From Bacteroidota bacterium (GTDB taxonomy: Bacteria; Bacteroidota; Bacteroidia; Flavobacteriales; Flavobacteriaceae), in assembly GCA_027619415.1 (NCBI GenBank), contig JAQCFO010000003.1:1-45595 (forward strand): a DNA stretch of 45,595 nt. The letters are read 5' to 3'. This document shows, piece after piece, positions 27,706 to 37,168 of the stretch; the first letter of the stretch is position 1; each line of letters begins with the position of its first letter. The translations under genes and the position numbers were made by a program. The notes under the pieces were generated by a model. It had not been told where the DNA came from. It searched no databases and was given only the letters and a program-made list of their open reading frames with translations.

Positions 27706-29133
27706 TTAATCAATCATTCCTATAGGCCTGTTTTCAGTCCCATTAACCTTCGTTAAATCATCTCCAATTTCTTTTCTCTTAATATCAGCTAGTATTTCTA
27801 TTTTTTTAGCAATTTCAGGAAATTCATTGTATATATTTTTTGTTTCGCTAGGGTCATCAATTAAATTATATAATTCTGTTGTTTCTAAATTTACATATTC
27901 ATATTTAATAGGGATTCCATCGTCTCTACCCTCTCTTCCGCTTAATGTTCTATATCGGTGTGGGAAATACATTTTCCAATCTCCGTATCTTACTGCGTGC
28001 AAGCTGTTTACATGATAATAAAAGAACAAAGCTTCGTGAGGGGGTTTATCTGTTTTATTGATTAAAATCTCCCAAATATTTTTTCCATCAATTTTATTTT
28101 CAGACAAATTTGAATTGGTAACATTAGCGAAAGTCGGTAGCCAATCAATGCCCATAAGAGGCGTAGAAATTACAGTGTTTGGCTTTATTTCGTTTGGATA
28201 CCAAACTATACAAGGGACTCTTTGCCCCCCTTCCCAAGTTGTTCCCTTTCCTTCTCTGTAAATTCCAGTTGATCCAGCATGTTTTCCATACGAAAGCCAA
28301 GGACCGTTGTCTGAAGTGAACACAACAATTGTATTGTCTTCAAGATTATTATCCTTTAATGCTTTCATTATCGCTCCAACAGAATAATCAATTTCTTGAA
28401 TGACATCAGAATAAAGTCCGTTCTTAGATTTTCCTTTAAAATCAGCTGAAGCATCCAAAGGAACATGAGGCTGTGGGTGTGCTAAATATAAAAAGAAAGG
28501 GTTGTCTTTATTTTTTTCAATAAACTCCACACTTTTCAAGGTTAACTCTTTAGTTAAATTTGATTGATCTTCTAATATTTTTATGGGGATTTCCTTATCG
28601 TAAAGCATTAAATCAGGGTAGCTGTCAGGATATTCTGCGTGAAATGGCCACATATCATTTGAATATAATATTCCATAAAAATCGTCAAACCCGTGCCTTG
28701 TTGGTAAAAATTTTTTATTGTCTCCAAGATGCCATTTTCCATAAGCAGCTGTTTTATAACCCTTGTCCTTTAACATTTCCGAAATCAATAGTTCATTTGA
28801 GTTAATACCTTTTTTTGAATTAGGGCCAAGAGCCCCACTAAAACCAATTCTGTTTGGATAACTTCCTGTTAAAATTGCAGCTCTTGATGCTGAACAAACC
28901 GCTTGAGGCGAATAGTATGAGTTTAATAACGCGCCTTCACTGGCTAACTTATCTAAATTATGAGTGTTTGTTATTTTTGAGCCGTAGGAACTTAAATCTT
29001 CAAACCCTAGGTCATCTGTCAATACAAATACAATGTTTGGAGGCACTTTCTCAGAATTGCTTTCACATGATACAAAAAGCATGGCTAATAAACCTAGCAA
29101 TAAAGAAGTGAATTTAAATGTCTTCATTAACAA
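27706..29133 (-). CDS. Sulfatase (type I, formylglycine-dependent)
   Basis: A 475-aa lipoprotein sulfatase that removes sulfate esters from glycans. The lipobox Cys is residue 23 (LFVSC). The active-site motif is Cys80-Ser-Ala-Ser-Arg84 followed by AAILTGSYPNR; Cys80 would be converted to formylglycine. The alanine at position 82 replaces the more common proline but is accepted by the C-x-P/A-x-R consensus. Metal ligands are visible in VLTDDLGFED and TSDNGPW. It is the first gene of the sulfatase-asparaginase-cytochrome unit and divergent from the LytS kinase. The sulfated substrate is unknown. No sulfatase-maturing enzyme is in the window. Confidence 0.93.
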   Translation of the reverse strand: MLMKTFKFTSLLLGLLAMLFVSCESNSEKVPPNIVFVLTDDLGFEDLSSYGSKITNTHNLDKLASEGALLNSYYSPQAVCSASRAAILTGSYPNRIGFSGALGPNSKKGINSNELLISEMLKDKGYKTAAYGKWHLGDNKKFLPTRHGFDDFYGILYSNDMWPFHAEYPDSYPDLMLYDKEIPIKILEDQSNLTKELTLKSVEFIEKNKDNPFFLYLAHPQPHVPLDASADFKGKSKNGLYSDVIQEIDYSVGAIMKALKDNNLEDNTIVVFTSDNGPWLSYGKHAGSTGIYREGKGTTWEGGQRVPCIVWYPNEIKPNTVISTPLMGIDWLPTFANVTNSNLSENKIDGKNIWEILINKTDKPPHEALFFYYHVNSLHAVRYGDWKMYFPHRYRTLSGREGRDDGIPIKYEYVNLETTELYNLIDDPSETKNIYNEFPEIAKKIEILADIKRKEIGDDLTKVNGTENRPIGMID

Positions 29134-29191
29134 TAATTTAAGATTGATTTTTTAATTTAGTAATTAATTAAGAAAAAATCATAGAATTTTA

Positions 29192-29203
29192 TACAAGCTT
29201 GTA
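29192..29203. promoter_or_regulatory. 12-bp perfect palindrome, candidate operator
   Basis: TACAAGCTTGTA is a perfect inverted repeat in the 112-base gap between the divergent sulfatase and LytS-type kinase genes. Its position between two starts suggests a binding site for a dimeric regulator. No protein can be named, and it does not clearly match a LytTR direct-repeat site. No TAnnTTTG box was found in this gap. Confidence 0.35.
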
Positions 29204-29245
29204 AGATTTTATTGCGAAACTGATGAAACACTAGATAAATTAAGT

Positions 29246-30328
29246 ATGAGTATTTCCAAAAGTGTATTATTTTCCAATCCTACATATAATAAGATATCCT
29301 CTATTCCAATTCATGCTCAAATATATTTCTGGTTAGCTTACTTCGCGTTTAACGTGACTAGGTGGGGGCTTTTTTATCAAGACTATGCCTACTCCCTGAA
29401 ATCTAATTTAATTGGATTTCCAATTCACATAATCCTTTGTTATCTCTTTATATTTATTTTTTTGCCAAAATTATTTCAAGGAAAAGCTTTCGAGTTTTTT
29501 AGTTTAATTACTTTAAGCCTAAGTATAGCTTTTCTTTTAAAGTTTCAACTAACAGTCTCTCTTTTAAATGAAGATCTCCTGCCTGAATATGCAGGTATAA
29601 CTTCAAATATCACTTTTGATTATATAATTCAAACTGTTCTTGGAGAAGTATACGTAATTACCTTTGTCAGTTGTATAAAGTTAGTAATAGACTGGACGAA
29701 ACAAAAAGAACTACTATTAAATAGTAACAAAGTTCTTTTAGAAAACGAACTCAAGTATCTTAGATCACAAATTCAGCCACATTTCTTTTTTAACACTTTA
29801 AATAATTTGTATTCTTTAACAATAGACAAATCTGATAAGGCCCCTGATCTTATTCTTAAACTATCTGATTTAATGAAATATTTCCTTTATGAATCGGGAA
29901 AAGAATATCAAACTTTGAGAAACGAAATTAAGCACATTAAAGATTATATATATATAGAGAAATTGCGATATAATGAAGAGCTAAAAGTGACTTTTAACGT
30001 TAGAGGAGCAGTGAAAAAAACTATGATTAGGCCCTTACTTTTAATTCCACTTGTGGAGAATGCATTTAAGCATGGCGCTAGAAATTCAAAAAAAAACAGT
30101 TACATAACTATTGATCTTAAAATAGATTCATCTGAAATTAACTTTAAAGTTGAGAATTCTTTCTTAAAATCAACTAAACCAATTAAAACTCAAATTGGAG
30201 GAATCGGACTTGCAAATATTAAAAAAAGACTTGAAATTAATTATGGAAAAGAAAATTTTAGTTTAGACACCTATGAAGAAAAAAATAAATATATTGCTGA
30301 ATTGAAAGTTAAATTAAAAAATGATTAA
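29246..30328 (+). CDS. LytS-type sensor histidine kinase
   Basis: A 360-aa membrane histidine kinase of the His_kinase (YehU/LytS) type. Four membrane helices span about 22-150. The phospho-acceptor is His179 in QIQPHFFFNTLNNLYSL, followed by DLMKYFLYES and a HATPase domain with VENAFKHGARN and GGIGLANIKKRLEINYG. No extracellular sensor domain is visible, so the signal may be sensed in the membrane. It overlaps the next gene, a LytTR regulator, by 8 bases; the two form a two-component pair. Confidence 0.93.
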   Translation: MSISKSVLFSNPTYNKISSIPIHAQIYFWLAYFAFNVTRWGLFYQDYAYSLKSNLIGFPIHIILCYLFIFIFLPKLFQGKAFEFFSLITLSLSIAFLLKFQLTVSLLNEDLLPEYAGITSNITFDYIIQTVLGEVYVITFVSCIKLVIDWTKQKELLLNSNKVLLENELKYLRSQIQPHFFFNTLNNLYSLTIDKSDKAPDLILKLSDLMKYFLYESGKEYQTLRNEIKHIKDYIYIEKLRYNEELKVTFNVRGAVKKTMIRPLLLIPLVENAFKHGARNSKKNSYITIDLKIDSSEINFKVENSFLKSTKPIKTQIGGIGLANIKKRLEINYGKENFSLDTYEEKNKYIAELKVKLKND

Positions 30329-31004
30329 CTGTATTATTCTTGACGACGAACCCCTAGCTATCAAAGTAATTGAAAACTTTATAAAAAAAATAGATTTTCT
30401 TAATTGTTTAGGTGTTTATTCCAACGCAAATGATTCTATGGAAATTATTAAAAAAGGTAAGGTTGATTTAATGTTTCTTGATATTAATATGCCTTTTATT
30501 GATGGAATAAGCTTTTTAAAAAGTTTAGAAAATCCTCCAAAAACAATTATTACAAGTGCTCACTCTGAATATGCATTAGAAAGCTATGATTTAGATGTTG
30601 TTGATTATTTGCTAAAACCTATTCCTTTTTTACGATTTGAAAAAGCTGTAAATAAAGTATTGGAACAAATCAAAAAAAATAAAATAATTATTTTAGATTT
30701 CATTTTCGTCAGAGTAAATAAGTTAAATGTCAAAATAAATTATGATGATATACTGGTTATTGAAAGTTTAAAGGATTATATAAAGATTGTAACTCAAAAC
30801 AAAAACTTTATAGTTCATACAACTCTAACTGCTTTTACAGAATCTCTTCCGAAATCTAAATTCATTAGAATTCATAGATCAACAACTGTAGCTATAAATA
30901 AGATTGATTTAATAGACGGCAGTATTGCTTACATAGGCAAAACACCTTATAAAGTAGGTGGTGTTTATAGTGATGCTTTTAAAAATCTATTAGTCCGTTA
31001 TTAA
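30321..31004 (+). CDS. LytTR-family response regulator
   Basis: A 227-aa regulator. The receiver domain (about 1-120) has the acidic pair Asp8-Asp9, phospho-acceptor Asp54 (MFLDINMP), Thr/Ser in ITSAHS and Lys in LLKPI. The C-terminal LytTR DNA-binding domain (about 125-227) shows [12 protein letters not shown] and [16 protein letters not shown]. It is translationally coupled to the upstream kinase. Control of the adjacent sulfatase/susCD genes is plausible from position only. Its 3' end overlaps the convergent DUF255 gene by 4 bases. Confidence 0.93.
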   Translation: MINCIILDDEPLAIKVIENFIKKIDFLNCLGVYSNANDSMEIIKKGKVDLMFLDINMPFIDGISFLKSLENPPKTIITSAHSEYALESYDLDVVDYLLKPIPFLRFEKAVNKVLEQIKKNKIIILDFIFVRVNKLNVKINYDDILVIESLKDYIKIVTQNKNFIVHTTLTAFTESLPKSKFIRIHRSTTVAINKIDLIDGSIAYIGKTPYKVGGVYSDAFKNLLVRY

Positions 31005-33091
31005 TCATTAAATAGAGCTTCTGCTTCTTTAATTGTTGTGACGGGGAATTTACAAGTGTTGTCAACACAAACATATATATAGGTCTCATTTTCAAAATAC
31101 CTGTCCTTTAATAAATACATTTCTGAAGAATTGTTTGATGCAGCTGTCAACGTATTAGGTAAATACTTTAGCATTAATTCTTTAGCTTTTTGTTTTGCAT
31201 CGTCTCCACTAATGGCTAATTCGTAGAATTTATTCGAATAATTCTGTGAAAGCCATAACCAAAAAAGATGGTCTGTAACCCTTTCTTTAATATTTTCACT
31301 AATGTTATTAATCATTTTTTTAGAATGCTGACTATATTCTTTATTCCCTAGATAGTGCCCTAATCTAAATAAGTTGAAATTCATCACTGAATTTGCAGAT
31401 GGAGTTACCCCATCATCTAAGTTTATTAATGTATTTGTGTATAAATTCTCTTTAGTGGTTGAAAACTTAAAGTATCCATTGCTTTCTAAAAAGACTTCAT
31501 TACTAAATTTCGTAAAATCATTTGCTTTAATAAGCCATTTTTCGTTAAATGTGACCTCATAAAGTCCAATTAAAGCATCTATATAATAGCTGTAATCTTC
31601 AAAAAAGAGAACTTGATCCAGATTATTAAAACTATTAGAGTGAAAAATAATCTTATCAGAAATCATTTTATCACTCAAAGCTTTTTCAATTAAAAGAGCT
31701 TTATTTAAAAAGATATTATCAACTGTAGCTTTATAGCTATCCACCATCCCCCTTATAGTTAAGGCGTTCCAAGAAAAAACTATTTTAGTGTCTGTAATCG
31801 GATTTATCCTTTTTTCTCTATAATCATAGAGTTTCTTATTTGCTAATTTTAATTTTTCTTTAAATTGATTTAAATTTAAATTAATACTAGAGGCAAAGTC
31901 TTTATCTGATTCCGTTTGAATAAAAACATAATTTTGTTTCTCCCAATAACCCTTGTCATTTATGTTATAATAACCGCTTACCCAATTATAATCCTCTTGC
32001 AGAACTTGTTTAAGCTCCTCTTTTTTCCACACATAAAAATCTCCCTCTTCTTTAGATCCGTCTTTATAATTTGTGTCAGCTGAAATACTAGAATAAATTA
32101 AATTGTCAGGGCTTGACATTTTTAATTCTAAAAAATTATACATATTATATAATTCTTCTTTAAATCTTGGCTCTTTAAAAACTTTGTAACCTTTAGAAAA
32201 AACACTTAACAGCTGAGCATTATCGTATAACATTTTTTCGAAATGTGGAATATGCCACAAGTTGTCTACTGTATACCTATGGAAACCTCCTTCTACTCTA
32301 TCATTTATGCCTCCTTGAGCGATTTTAAAAAGTGTAGTTTTTACAAAGTTTTTTATTTCTAGATTATCATTCTCTGTCGAATATCTTAAAAAAAAGTTCA
32401 GCATTGAAGGAAGAGGAAATTTTTGACTGTTTCCAAAACCTCCATTTATCTTGTCTGTATGTTTAAATGCTTTATCTGCTAATTCACTTTGTAAATCTTT
32501 AGAAAACCCGTCTTTATCAATCGCAGGAGAAATAAGAGCTTCTTTTTTTACACCTTCTTTTATGTTTTTAGCATACTCTAACACATCTGGTTTTCTGCTT
32601 CTGTAAAACTCATCCACCTGGTTAAGTACCTGAATCCATTGTGGTTTCGGCACATAGGTGCCGCCCCAAATGGGGGTTCCATCAGGAAGAGCAATAATAT
32701 TCATTGGCCATCCTCCGCTTCCCGTCATTAAGACAAGTGCTTTCATGTAAATTTCATCAATATCAGGTCTTTCTTCTCTATCAACTTTAATGTTAATATA
32801 CTTTTTATTCATTACATCGGCTACGTCTTCTTTTTCAAAGCTTTCTTCTTCCATTACGTGGCACCAATGACATGATGAATAACCAATACTAATAACCAAA
32901 AGTTTATCTAATTTTTGAGCTGAAGAAAGAGCTTCTTCTCCCCAAGGAAGCCAGTTGACAGGGTTTGAAGCGTGCTGTTTAAGGTAAAGACTTTTTTCTT
33001 GACTTAATTTATTTTCCATGACTTGTGATAAAACTTTATTTGGGTATAAAATAAAAAAAAGCAATAAAAAGTTAATATTATACCATTTCAT
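31001..33091 (-). CDS. Thioredoxin-fold DUF255 protein (YyaL/SPATA20 type)
   Basis: A 696-aa protein. The N-terminal signal peptide (about 1-22) is followed by a thioredoxin-like DUF255 domain with the CxxC motif Cys74-His-Trp-Cys77 ([16 protein letters not shown]). A long alpha/alpha-barrel region follows, like N-acylglucosamine epimerase folds ([19 protein letters not shown]). This is the YyaL/SPATA20 arrangement. The signal peptide suggests export, which fits a periplasmic thiol enzyme, but the substrate is unknown. It is convergent with the LytTR gene and divergent from the second sulfatase. Confidence 0.9.
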   Translation of the reverse strand: MKWYNINFLLLFFILYPNKVLSQVMENKLSQEKSLYLKQHASNPVNWLPWGEEALSSAQKLDKLLVISIGYSSCHWCHVMEEESFEKEDVADVMNKKYINIKVDREERPDIDEIYMKALVLMTGSGGWPMNIIALPDGTPIWGGTYVPKPQWIQVLNQVDEFYRSRKPDVLEYAKNIKEGVKKEALISPAIDKDGFSKDLQSELADKAFKHTDKINGGFGNSQKFPLPSMLNFFLRYSTENDNLEIKNFVKTTLFKIAQGGINDRVEGGFHRYTVDNLWHIPHFEKMLYDNAQLLSVFSKGYKVFKEPRFKEELYNMYNFLELKMSSPDNLIYSSISADTNYKDGSKEEGDFYVWKKEELKQVLQEDYNWVSGYYNINDKGYWEKQNYVFIQTESDKDFASSINLNLNQFKEKLKLANKKLYDYREKRINPITDTKIVFSWNALTIRGMVDSYKATVDNIFLNKALLIEKALSDKMISDKIIFHSNSFNNLDQVLFFEDYSYYIDALIGLYEVTFNEKWLIKANDFTKFSNEVFLESNGYFKFSTTKENLYTNTLINLDDGVTPSANSVMNFNLFRLGHYLGNKEYSQHSKKMINNISENIKERVTDHLFWLWLSQNYSNKFYELAISGDDAKQKAKELMLKYLPNTLTAASNNSSEMYLLKDRYFENETYIYVCVDNTCKFPVTTIKEAEALFND

Positions 33092-33142
33092 TTAAGATCA
33101 AATAATTTTTATCTAATTTAAATAATTATTATAAAAACTTTT

Positions 33143-34699
33143 ATGTTTTACCTGTTTATTAAAAACCATAAAACCATTGTTATAACATTGTTTTCTCTGC
33201 TATTATTGAATTCGTGCTCTAATCAAAACAATAACAACAGACCAAACATTCTCTTTATTATGGCTGATGACCATACCTCACAAGCTTGGGGAATCTACAA
33301 TGGGATACTAGACGACTATGTTAAAAATGATGCCATTGAATATTTAGCTAATAACGGAACTGTATTAAATAATATGTTCTGTACTAATTCTATTTGTGTG
33401 CCAAGTAGAGCCTCAATTCTAACAGGCCAATATAGTCACCAAAATGGAGTTTATACTCTGGGAGATAACTTAAGTCCTGACAGCTTAAATGTTGCTAAAG
33501 TTCTTAAAAAAAGTGGGTATCAAACAGCTCTAATAGGAAAATGGCATTTAAAAAAAGAGCCCTCAGGTTTTGATTATTACAAAATCCTCCCCGGTCAAGG
33601 AAAATATAATAATCCAGTTTTTAAGACTAAAGAAAATTGGGAAGAAGGGTATAAAGGTGGAGTCCAAGAGGTTGGATTTTCATCTGATATAATTGGAGAT
33701 TCTTCAATAGATTGGTTAAAAAAAAGAGATTCAAAAGATCCTTTTTTTTTAATGACTCATTTTAAGGCAACTCACGAACCATTTGATTACCCAAAGCGCC
33801 ATAATTCTTTTTTAAAAAACGTTACTCTTCCAGAACCACAATCTCTGTATGACTTTTTACCTTCAAAAAGCGGAAGAAGCTTTGATGGCCAACATTTAGA
33901 AATTTTAACTACTAGATGGATAGAATTTCAAAACAAACAAAATATAAATACTGACATTAAATATCCTGGAATGCCATTTTCTATTGAAGGCTTGAGTCAA
34001 AAAGAAATTAGATCTAAATCTTATCAAAAATTTGTAAAAGATTTTTTAAGATGTGCCGCTTCAATTGATGATAATCTTCAAAAGATTATCAATTATTTAA
34101 AAGAATCCAATCAATTACAAAACACTATTATAATTTACACATCTGATCAAGGTTACTTTCTTGGTGAACATGGGTTTTTTGACAAAAGAATGATGTATGA
34201 AGAATCATCACGAATGCCATTTGTAATTAGTTATCCTAAAAAAGTTTTAAAATCCCATAGAATAGATGATTTAGTACTTAACTTGGATATTCCATCATTG
34301 TTTTTAGACTATGCTGGAATTAAACCTCCCGTTTCATTTCAAGGTAGAAGTTTTAGAAAATCTTTAGAAACAAACGAAAAGTTAAAAACTAGAGATTATA
34401 CTTATTACAGATACTGGGAGCACAGTCCAGCAAGACCCGCTCACCTAGGGATAAGAAGTAGTAAAAATAAATTGATCTACTATTATGGAGATGGGTTGAA
34501 TAAAAATTCCACTAGTAAAGCTAAGACGCCTATTGCTTGGGAATTTTACGATCTTGTCAATGATCCTTATGAATTAAAAAATCAGTTTAATAACTCTAAA
34601 TATAAAAATGAAATTATTAAGATGCATTCCGAACTAATCAAACAGAAAGAACTAGCCAAAGACAGTGAAACAATAATTCCAAAACTTGATGAAATATAA
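33143..34699 (+). CDS. Sulfatase (type I, formylglycine-dependent)
   Basis: A 518-aa sulfatase lipoprotein. The lipobox Cys is residue 25 (LLNSC). The active-site motif is Cys85-Val-Pro-Ser-Arg89 followed by ASILTGQYSHQNG, the canonical C-x-P-x-R form. Metal and catalytic signatures are MADDHTSQAWG, GKWHL and TSDQGYFLGEHG. It resembles the sulfatase group acting on carbohydrate sulfates, but the family number and substrate cannot be fixed. It is first in a three-gene run with a serine hydrolase and a sialidase, overlapping the next start codon. Confidence 0.93.
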   Translation: MFYLFIKNHKTIVITLFSLLLLNSCSNQNNNNRPNILFIMADDHTSQAWGIYNGILDDYVKNDAIEYLANNGTVLNNMFCTNSICVPSRASILTGQYSHQNGVYTLGDNLSPDSLNVAKVLKKSGYQTALIGKWHLKKEPSGFDYYKILPGQGKYNNPVFKTKENWEEGYKGGVQEVGFSSDIIGDSSIDWLKKRDSKDPFFLMTHFKATHEPFDYPKRHNSFLKNVTLPEPQSLYDFLPSKSGRSFDGQHLEILTTRWIEFQNKQNINTDIKYPGMPFSIEGLSQKEIRSKSYQKFVKDFLRCAASIDDNLQKIINYLKESNQLQNTIIIYTSDQGYFLGEHGFFDKRMMYEESSRMPFVISYPKKVLKSHRIDDLVLNLDIPSLFLDYAGIKPPVSFQGRSFRKSLETNEKLKTRDYTYYRYWEHSPARPAHLGIRSSKNKLIYYYGDGLNKNSTSKAKTPIAWEFYDLVNDPYELKNQFNNSKYKNEIIKMHSELIKQKELAKDSETIIPKLDEI

Positions 34700-35903
34700 A
34701 CTTATTGTATTATTTATTTTAATTTCTTTTTTTAATTATGGTCAAAATAATATTATTCAAAAAATCGATAGTTTAATTAATTTAAGTATTAAACAAAAGG
34801 CTTTCCCTGGAGCTCAGGTTTATATAAAAATTAAAGATTCCATTGTAGTTAATAAATCCTATGGTTACCAAACTTACGATTCAATTAATCGTATTAATAA
34901 TGATCATATATACGATTTAGCTTCTTTAACAAAAGTACTGGCCTCAACATTATCAATAATGAAACTTTATGAAGATTTTGGTTTAAATCTAAATAGTCCT
35001 CTTTCATTTTATTTCAAAGACTTAAAAAAATCTAATAAAAAAACCACAACGATTATTGAAGGTTTAAGCCATACAAGTGGGTGGATTCCTTATATCAGTC
35101 ATCAAAATTATGTAAAAAGAAAAAATGGGGAATTTAAAAAATCTGTAATTAGAGAAAGTAAAAATCAACGTTTCAGTGCAGCTATTAACGAGAGATTGTA
35201 CCTAAACAAAAATTATTTTAAGAAACTTTTTAAAAGAATAAAAAAATCTAAAATTAATAAGAAAGGAGAGTATGTTTACTCTGGTTTATTCTTTTTTTAT
35301 ATTCCTAATCTTATTAAAAAACTTTCGGGGAAAACTTTTGAGCAATATTTTAATACCTCTTTATTAGACAAAACAAACGCCAAACTTTATTTCAATCCAA
35401 AAGAAAAAGTTAAAAAAGAACTAATAGTGCCAACTGAATATGACTCTATATTTAGGAAAACACTGATACACGGAAACGTTCACGACGAAGCAGCAAGTTT
35501 TATGGGTGGGATTTCAGGAAACGCAGGTCTTTTTGGAAGCGCTCAAGAGATTGGAAAACTGTTGCAAGCACTTGAACCAAATAATTTTATTTTTCAAGAT
35601 TCAACAATTAAAAAATTCACTTCTTATGCTTATAAGGACAGTCCTATTAGAAGAGGTCTTGGATTCGATAAACCTTACTCCAAAAATGAATTCGGCGAAT
35701 ACCCAAATAAAAATTTGTCTAAACAAAGTTTTGGACACACAGGTTTTACAGGAACCATGTTTTGGGTTGATCCAGAAAAAAAACTAACAATTATTTTTTT
35801 AACAAATAGAGTCTACCCAACAAGAAATAATGATGAATTTTATCAGAACAATGTAAGAAGTAAATTAATAGATTTAATAATTCAAAAAACAACACCAAAT
35901 TAA
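34689..35903 (+). CDS. Serine hydrolase, beta-lactamase (class C/esterase) family
   Basis: A 404-aa exported protein with a signal peptide (about 1-20). The beta-lactamase/esterase-fold motifs are SxxK at Ser79-Leu-Thr-Lys82 (LASLTKVLAS) and an HTG box near the C-terminus (FGHTGFTGT) in place of KTG. The middle Tyr motif is unclear (perhaps YSGL). This fits D-aminopeptidase or esterase relatives more than a true beta-lactamase. I use the ATG at 34689, which overlaps the sulfatase stop; the frame also has a TTG at 34686. The sialidase starts one base after its stop. Esterase action on acylated sugars is possible but unproven. Confidence 0.83.
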   Translation: MKYKLIVLFILISFFNYGQNNIIQKIDSLINLSIKQKAFPGAQVYIKIKDSIVVNKSYGYQTYDSINRINNDHIYDLASLTKVLASTLSIMKLYEDFGLNLNSPLSFYFKDLKKSNKKTTTIIEGLSHTSGWIPYISHQNYVKRKNGEFKKSVIRESKNQRFSAAINERLYLNKNYFKKLFKRIKKSKINKKGEYVYSGLFFFYIPNLIKKLSGKTFEQYFNTSLLDKTNAKLYFNPKEKVKKELIVPTEYDSIFRKTLIHGNVHDEAASFMGGISGNAGLFGSAQEIGKLLQALEPNNFIFQDSTIKKFTSYAYKDSPIRRGLGFDKPYSKNEFGEYPNKNLSKQSFGHTGFTGTMFWVDPEKKLTIIFLTNRVYPTRNNDEFYQNNVRSKLIDLIIQKTTPN

Positions 35904-35904
35904 T

Positions 35905-36966
35905 ATGAGAAACATTTTTAATTTATTCGTTTTAATTTTTAGTTTTTCTGTTTATTCTCAAGAATTAGTGTTTAAAAATTTATTTGATACTACAATGAAT
36001 CCAAGTGTAGCCTGCTACAGGATTCCTGCAATAGTTACAACAAATAATGGGGTATTAATAGCTGCAATAGATGAGCGCAATATTTCTTGTGGTGATTTAA
36101 GATCGAATCGCGATATAAACATAGTTATAAGAAAAAGTTATGATAATGGTGAATCTTGGAGTGAAATTGAAAAAATAATTGACTACCCATTAGGAGAATC
36201 AGCTTCGGATCCATCTTTAATTGTTGATAAGGTAACAGATGAAATTTTCATGTTTTACAACTATATGGATCTTGACAAGGCTAAAGATGTCTATAAATTT
36301 ATGCTTATTAAAAGTTCTGATGATGGGAAAAGCTGGACAAGTCCTAAAGAAATAACAAACGAAATAATTAAGGATGGATGGGAAAAAGACTTTATGTTTA
36401 TAACCTCTGGAAGAGGGATTCAAACAAAAGATGGCACCCTTTTACATTGCCTAGTAAATCTTAATAAAGGCACTCATGTCTTTGGAAGTATAGATCATGG
36501 GGAATCTTGGTTTCTAGTCGATTTTCCTTTAATACCCGGGGATGAATCAAAAATAGTAGAACTTTCCAATGGAGATTGGCTGGTTAACTCTAGGTTAAAC
36601 TCAAAGGGATATAGGTATTCCCACATTTCTAATGACAAAGGTTTGAGTTGGAGCAGTTTTAAAAACAATGAACTTTTAGATCCAGGGTGTAATGCCGGTT
36701 TAATTAACTACCCTTTAAATTATAAAAACAAAAATGCTTTATTATTTTCAAATGCCTTTAGCTCAAAAGATAGAGTCAACCTTTCGCTTAGTGTAAGTTT
36801 TGATCAAGGTAAAAATTGGGGAAAGAGTAAAACAGTTTATAAAGGGGAATCGGCATACTCTTCTATTACAATTCTTAATAATGGAGATATTGGATTATTT
36901 TTTGAAAAGGATAATTATTCAAAAAATGTTTTTGTAAAAATTCCTAAAAAATGGATTTTGAAATAA
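35905..36966 (+). CDS. Exo-alpha-sialidase (GH33-type)
   Basis: A 353-aa secreted sialidase-fold enzyme that would release terminal sialic acids. After the signal peptide (about 1-18) come the YRIP motif (Arg39) and DERN, with acidic residues at 64 and 70. There are five Asp boxes (SYDNGESW, SSDDGKSW, SIDHGESW, SNDKGLSW, SFDQGKNW). Other family marks are TSGRGIQTKDG, NSRLNSKGYRY, LLDPGCNAGLI and the Tyr-containing AYSSI before GLFFE. These fit the GH33 arginine triad and Tyr/Glu pair. It closes the sulfatase-hydrolase-sialidase operon. No sialic acid catabolism genes are visible in the window. Confidence 0.88.
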   Translation: MRNIFNLFVLIFSFSVYSQELVFKNLFDTTMNPSVACYRIPAIVTTNNGVLIAAIDERNISCGDLRSNRDINIVIRKSYDNGESWSEIEKIIDYPLGESASDPSLIVDKVTDEIFMFYNYMDLDKAKDVYKFMLIKSSDDGKSWTSPKEITNEIIKDGWEKDFMFITSGRGIQTKDGTLLHCLVNLNKGTHVFGSIDHGESWFLVDFPLIPGDESKIVELSNGDWLVNSRLNSKGYRYSHISNDKGLSWSSFKNNELLDPGCNAGLINYPLNYKNKNALLFSNAFSSKDRVNLSLSVSFDQGKNWGKSKTVYKGESAYSSITILNNGDIGLFFEKDNYSKNVFVKIPKKWILK

Positions 36967-36970
36967 ACAT

Positions 36971-37075
36971 CTATTTTCTCTTTTTTAATAATATTTTTTT
37001 AATACTTTCAAATAAATATGAAGAAGGATTGTGAGAAATAAATCTTAATCTTGATTTTTGACCTAATGCTTTCAT
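36971..37075 (-). CDS. Small basic protein, 34 residues
   Basis: On the minus strand an ATG at 37075 opens a 35-codon frame with TAG at 36971-36973. The peptide starts MKALGQKSRLRFISHNPSS, continues with a YLFESIKKILL helix and ends KKRK; it is strongly basic (about a third Lys/Arg). A full -7 box (TAAATTTG) lies 20 bases upstream, which supports a real gene. The function is unknown. It is convergent with the sialidase gene, 4 bases from its stop, and divergent from the serine hydrolase. Confidence 0.55.
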   Translation of the reverse strand: MKALGQKSRLRFISHNPSSYLFESIKKILLKKRK

Positions 37076-37095
37076 TTCTAATTTTCAATTTCCGG

Positions 37096-37103
37096 CAAAT
37101 TTA
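37096..37103 (-). promoter_or_regulatory. Promoter -7 box for the small basic ORF
   Basis: The minus strand reads TAAATTTG, matching TAnnTTTG, 20 bases upstream of the 34-residue ORF. No -33 TTG was found. Confidence 0.45.
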
Positions 37104-37168
37104 TACTTTTATTTAAATTTACATTACATTTATTTATTATTTTTTATCCCGATTAAACATTATAAAAA

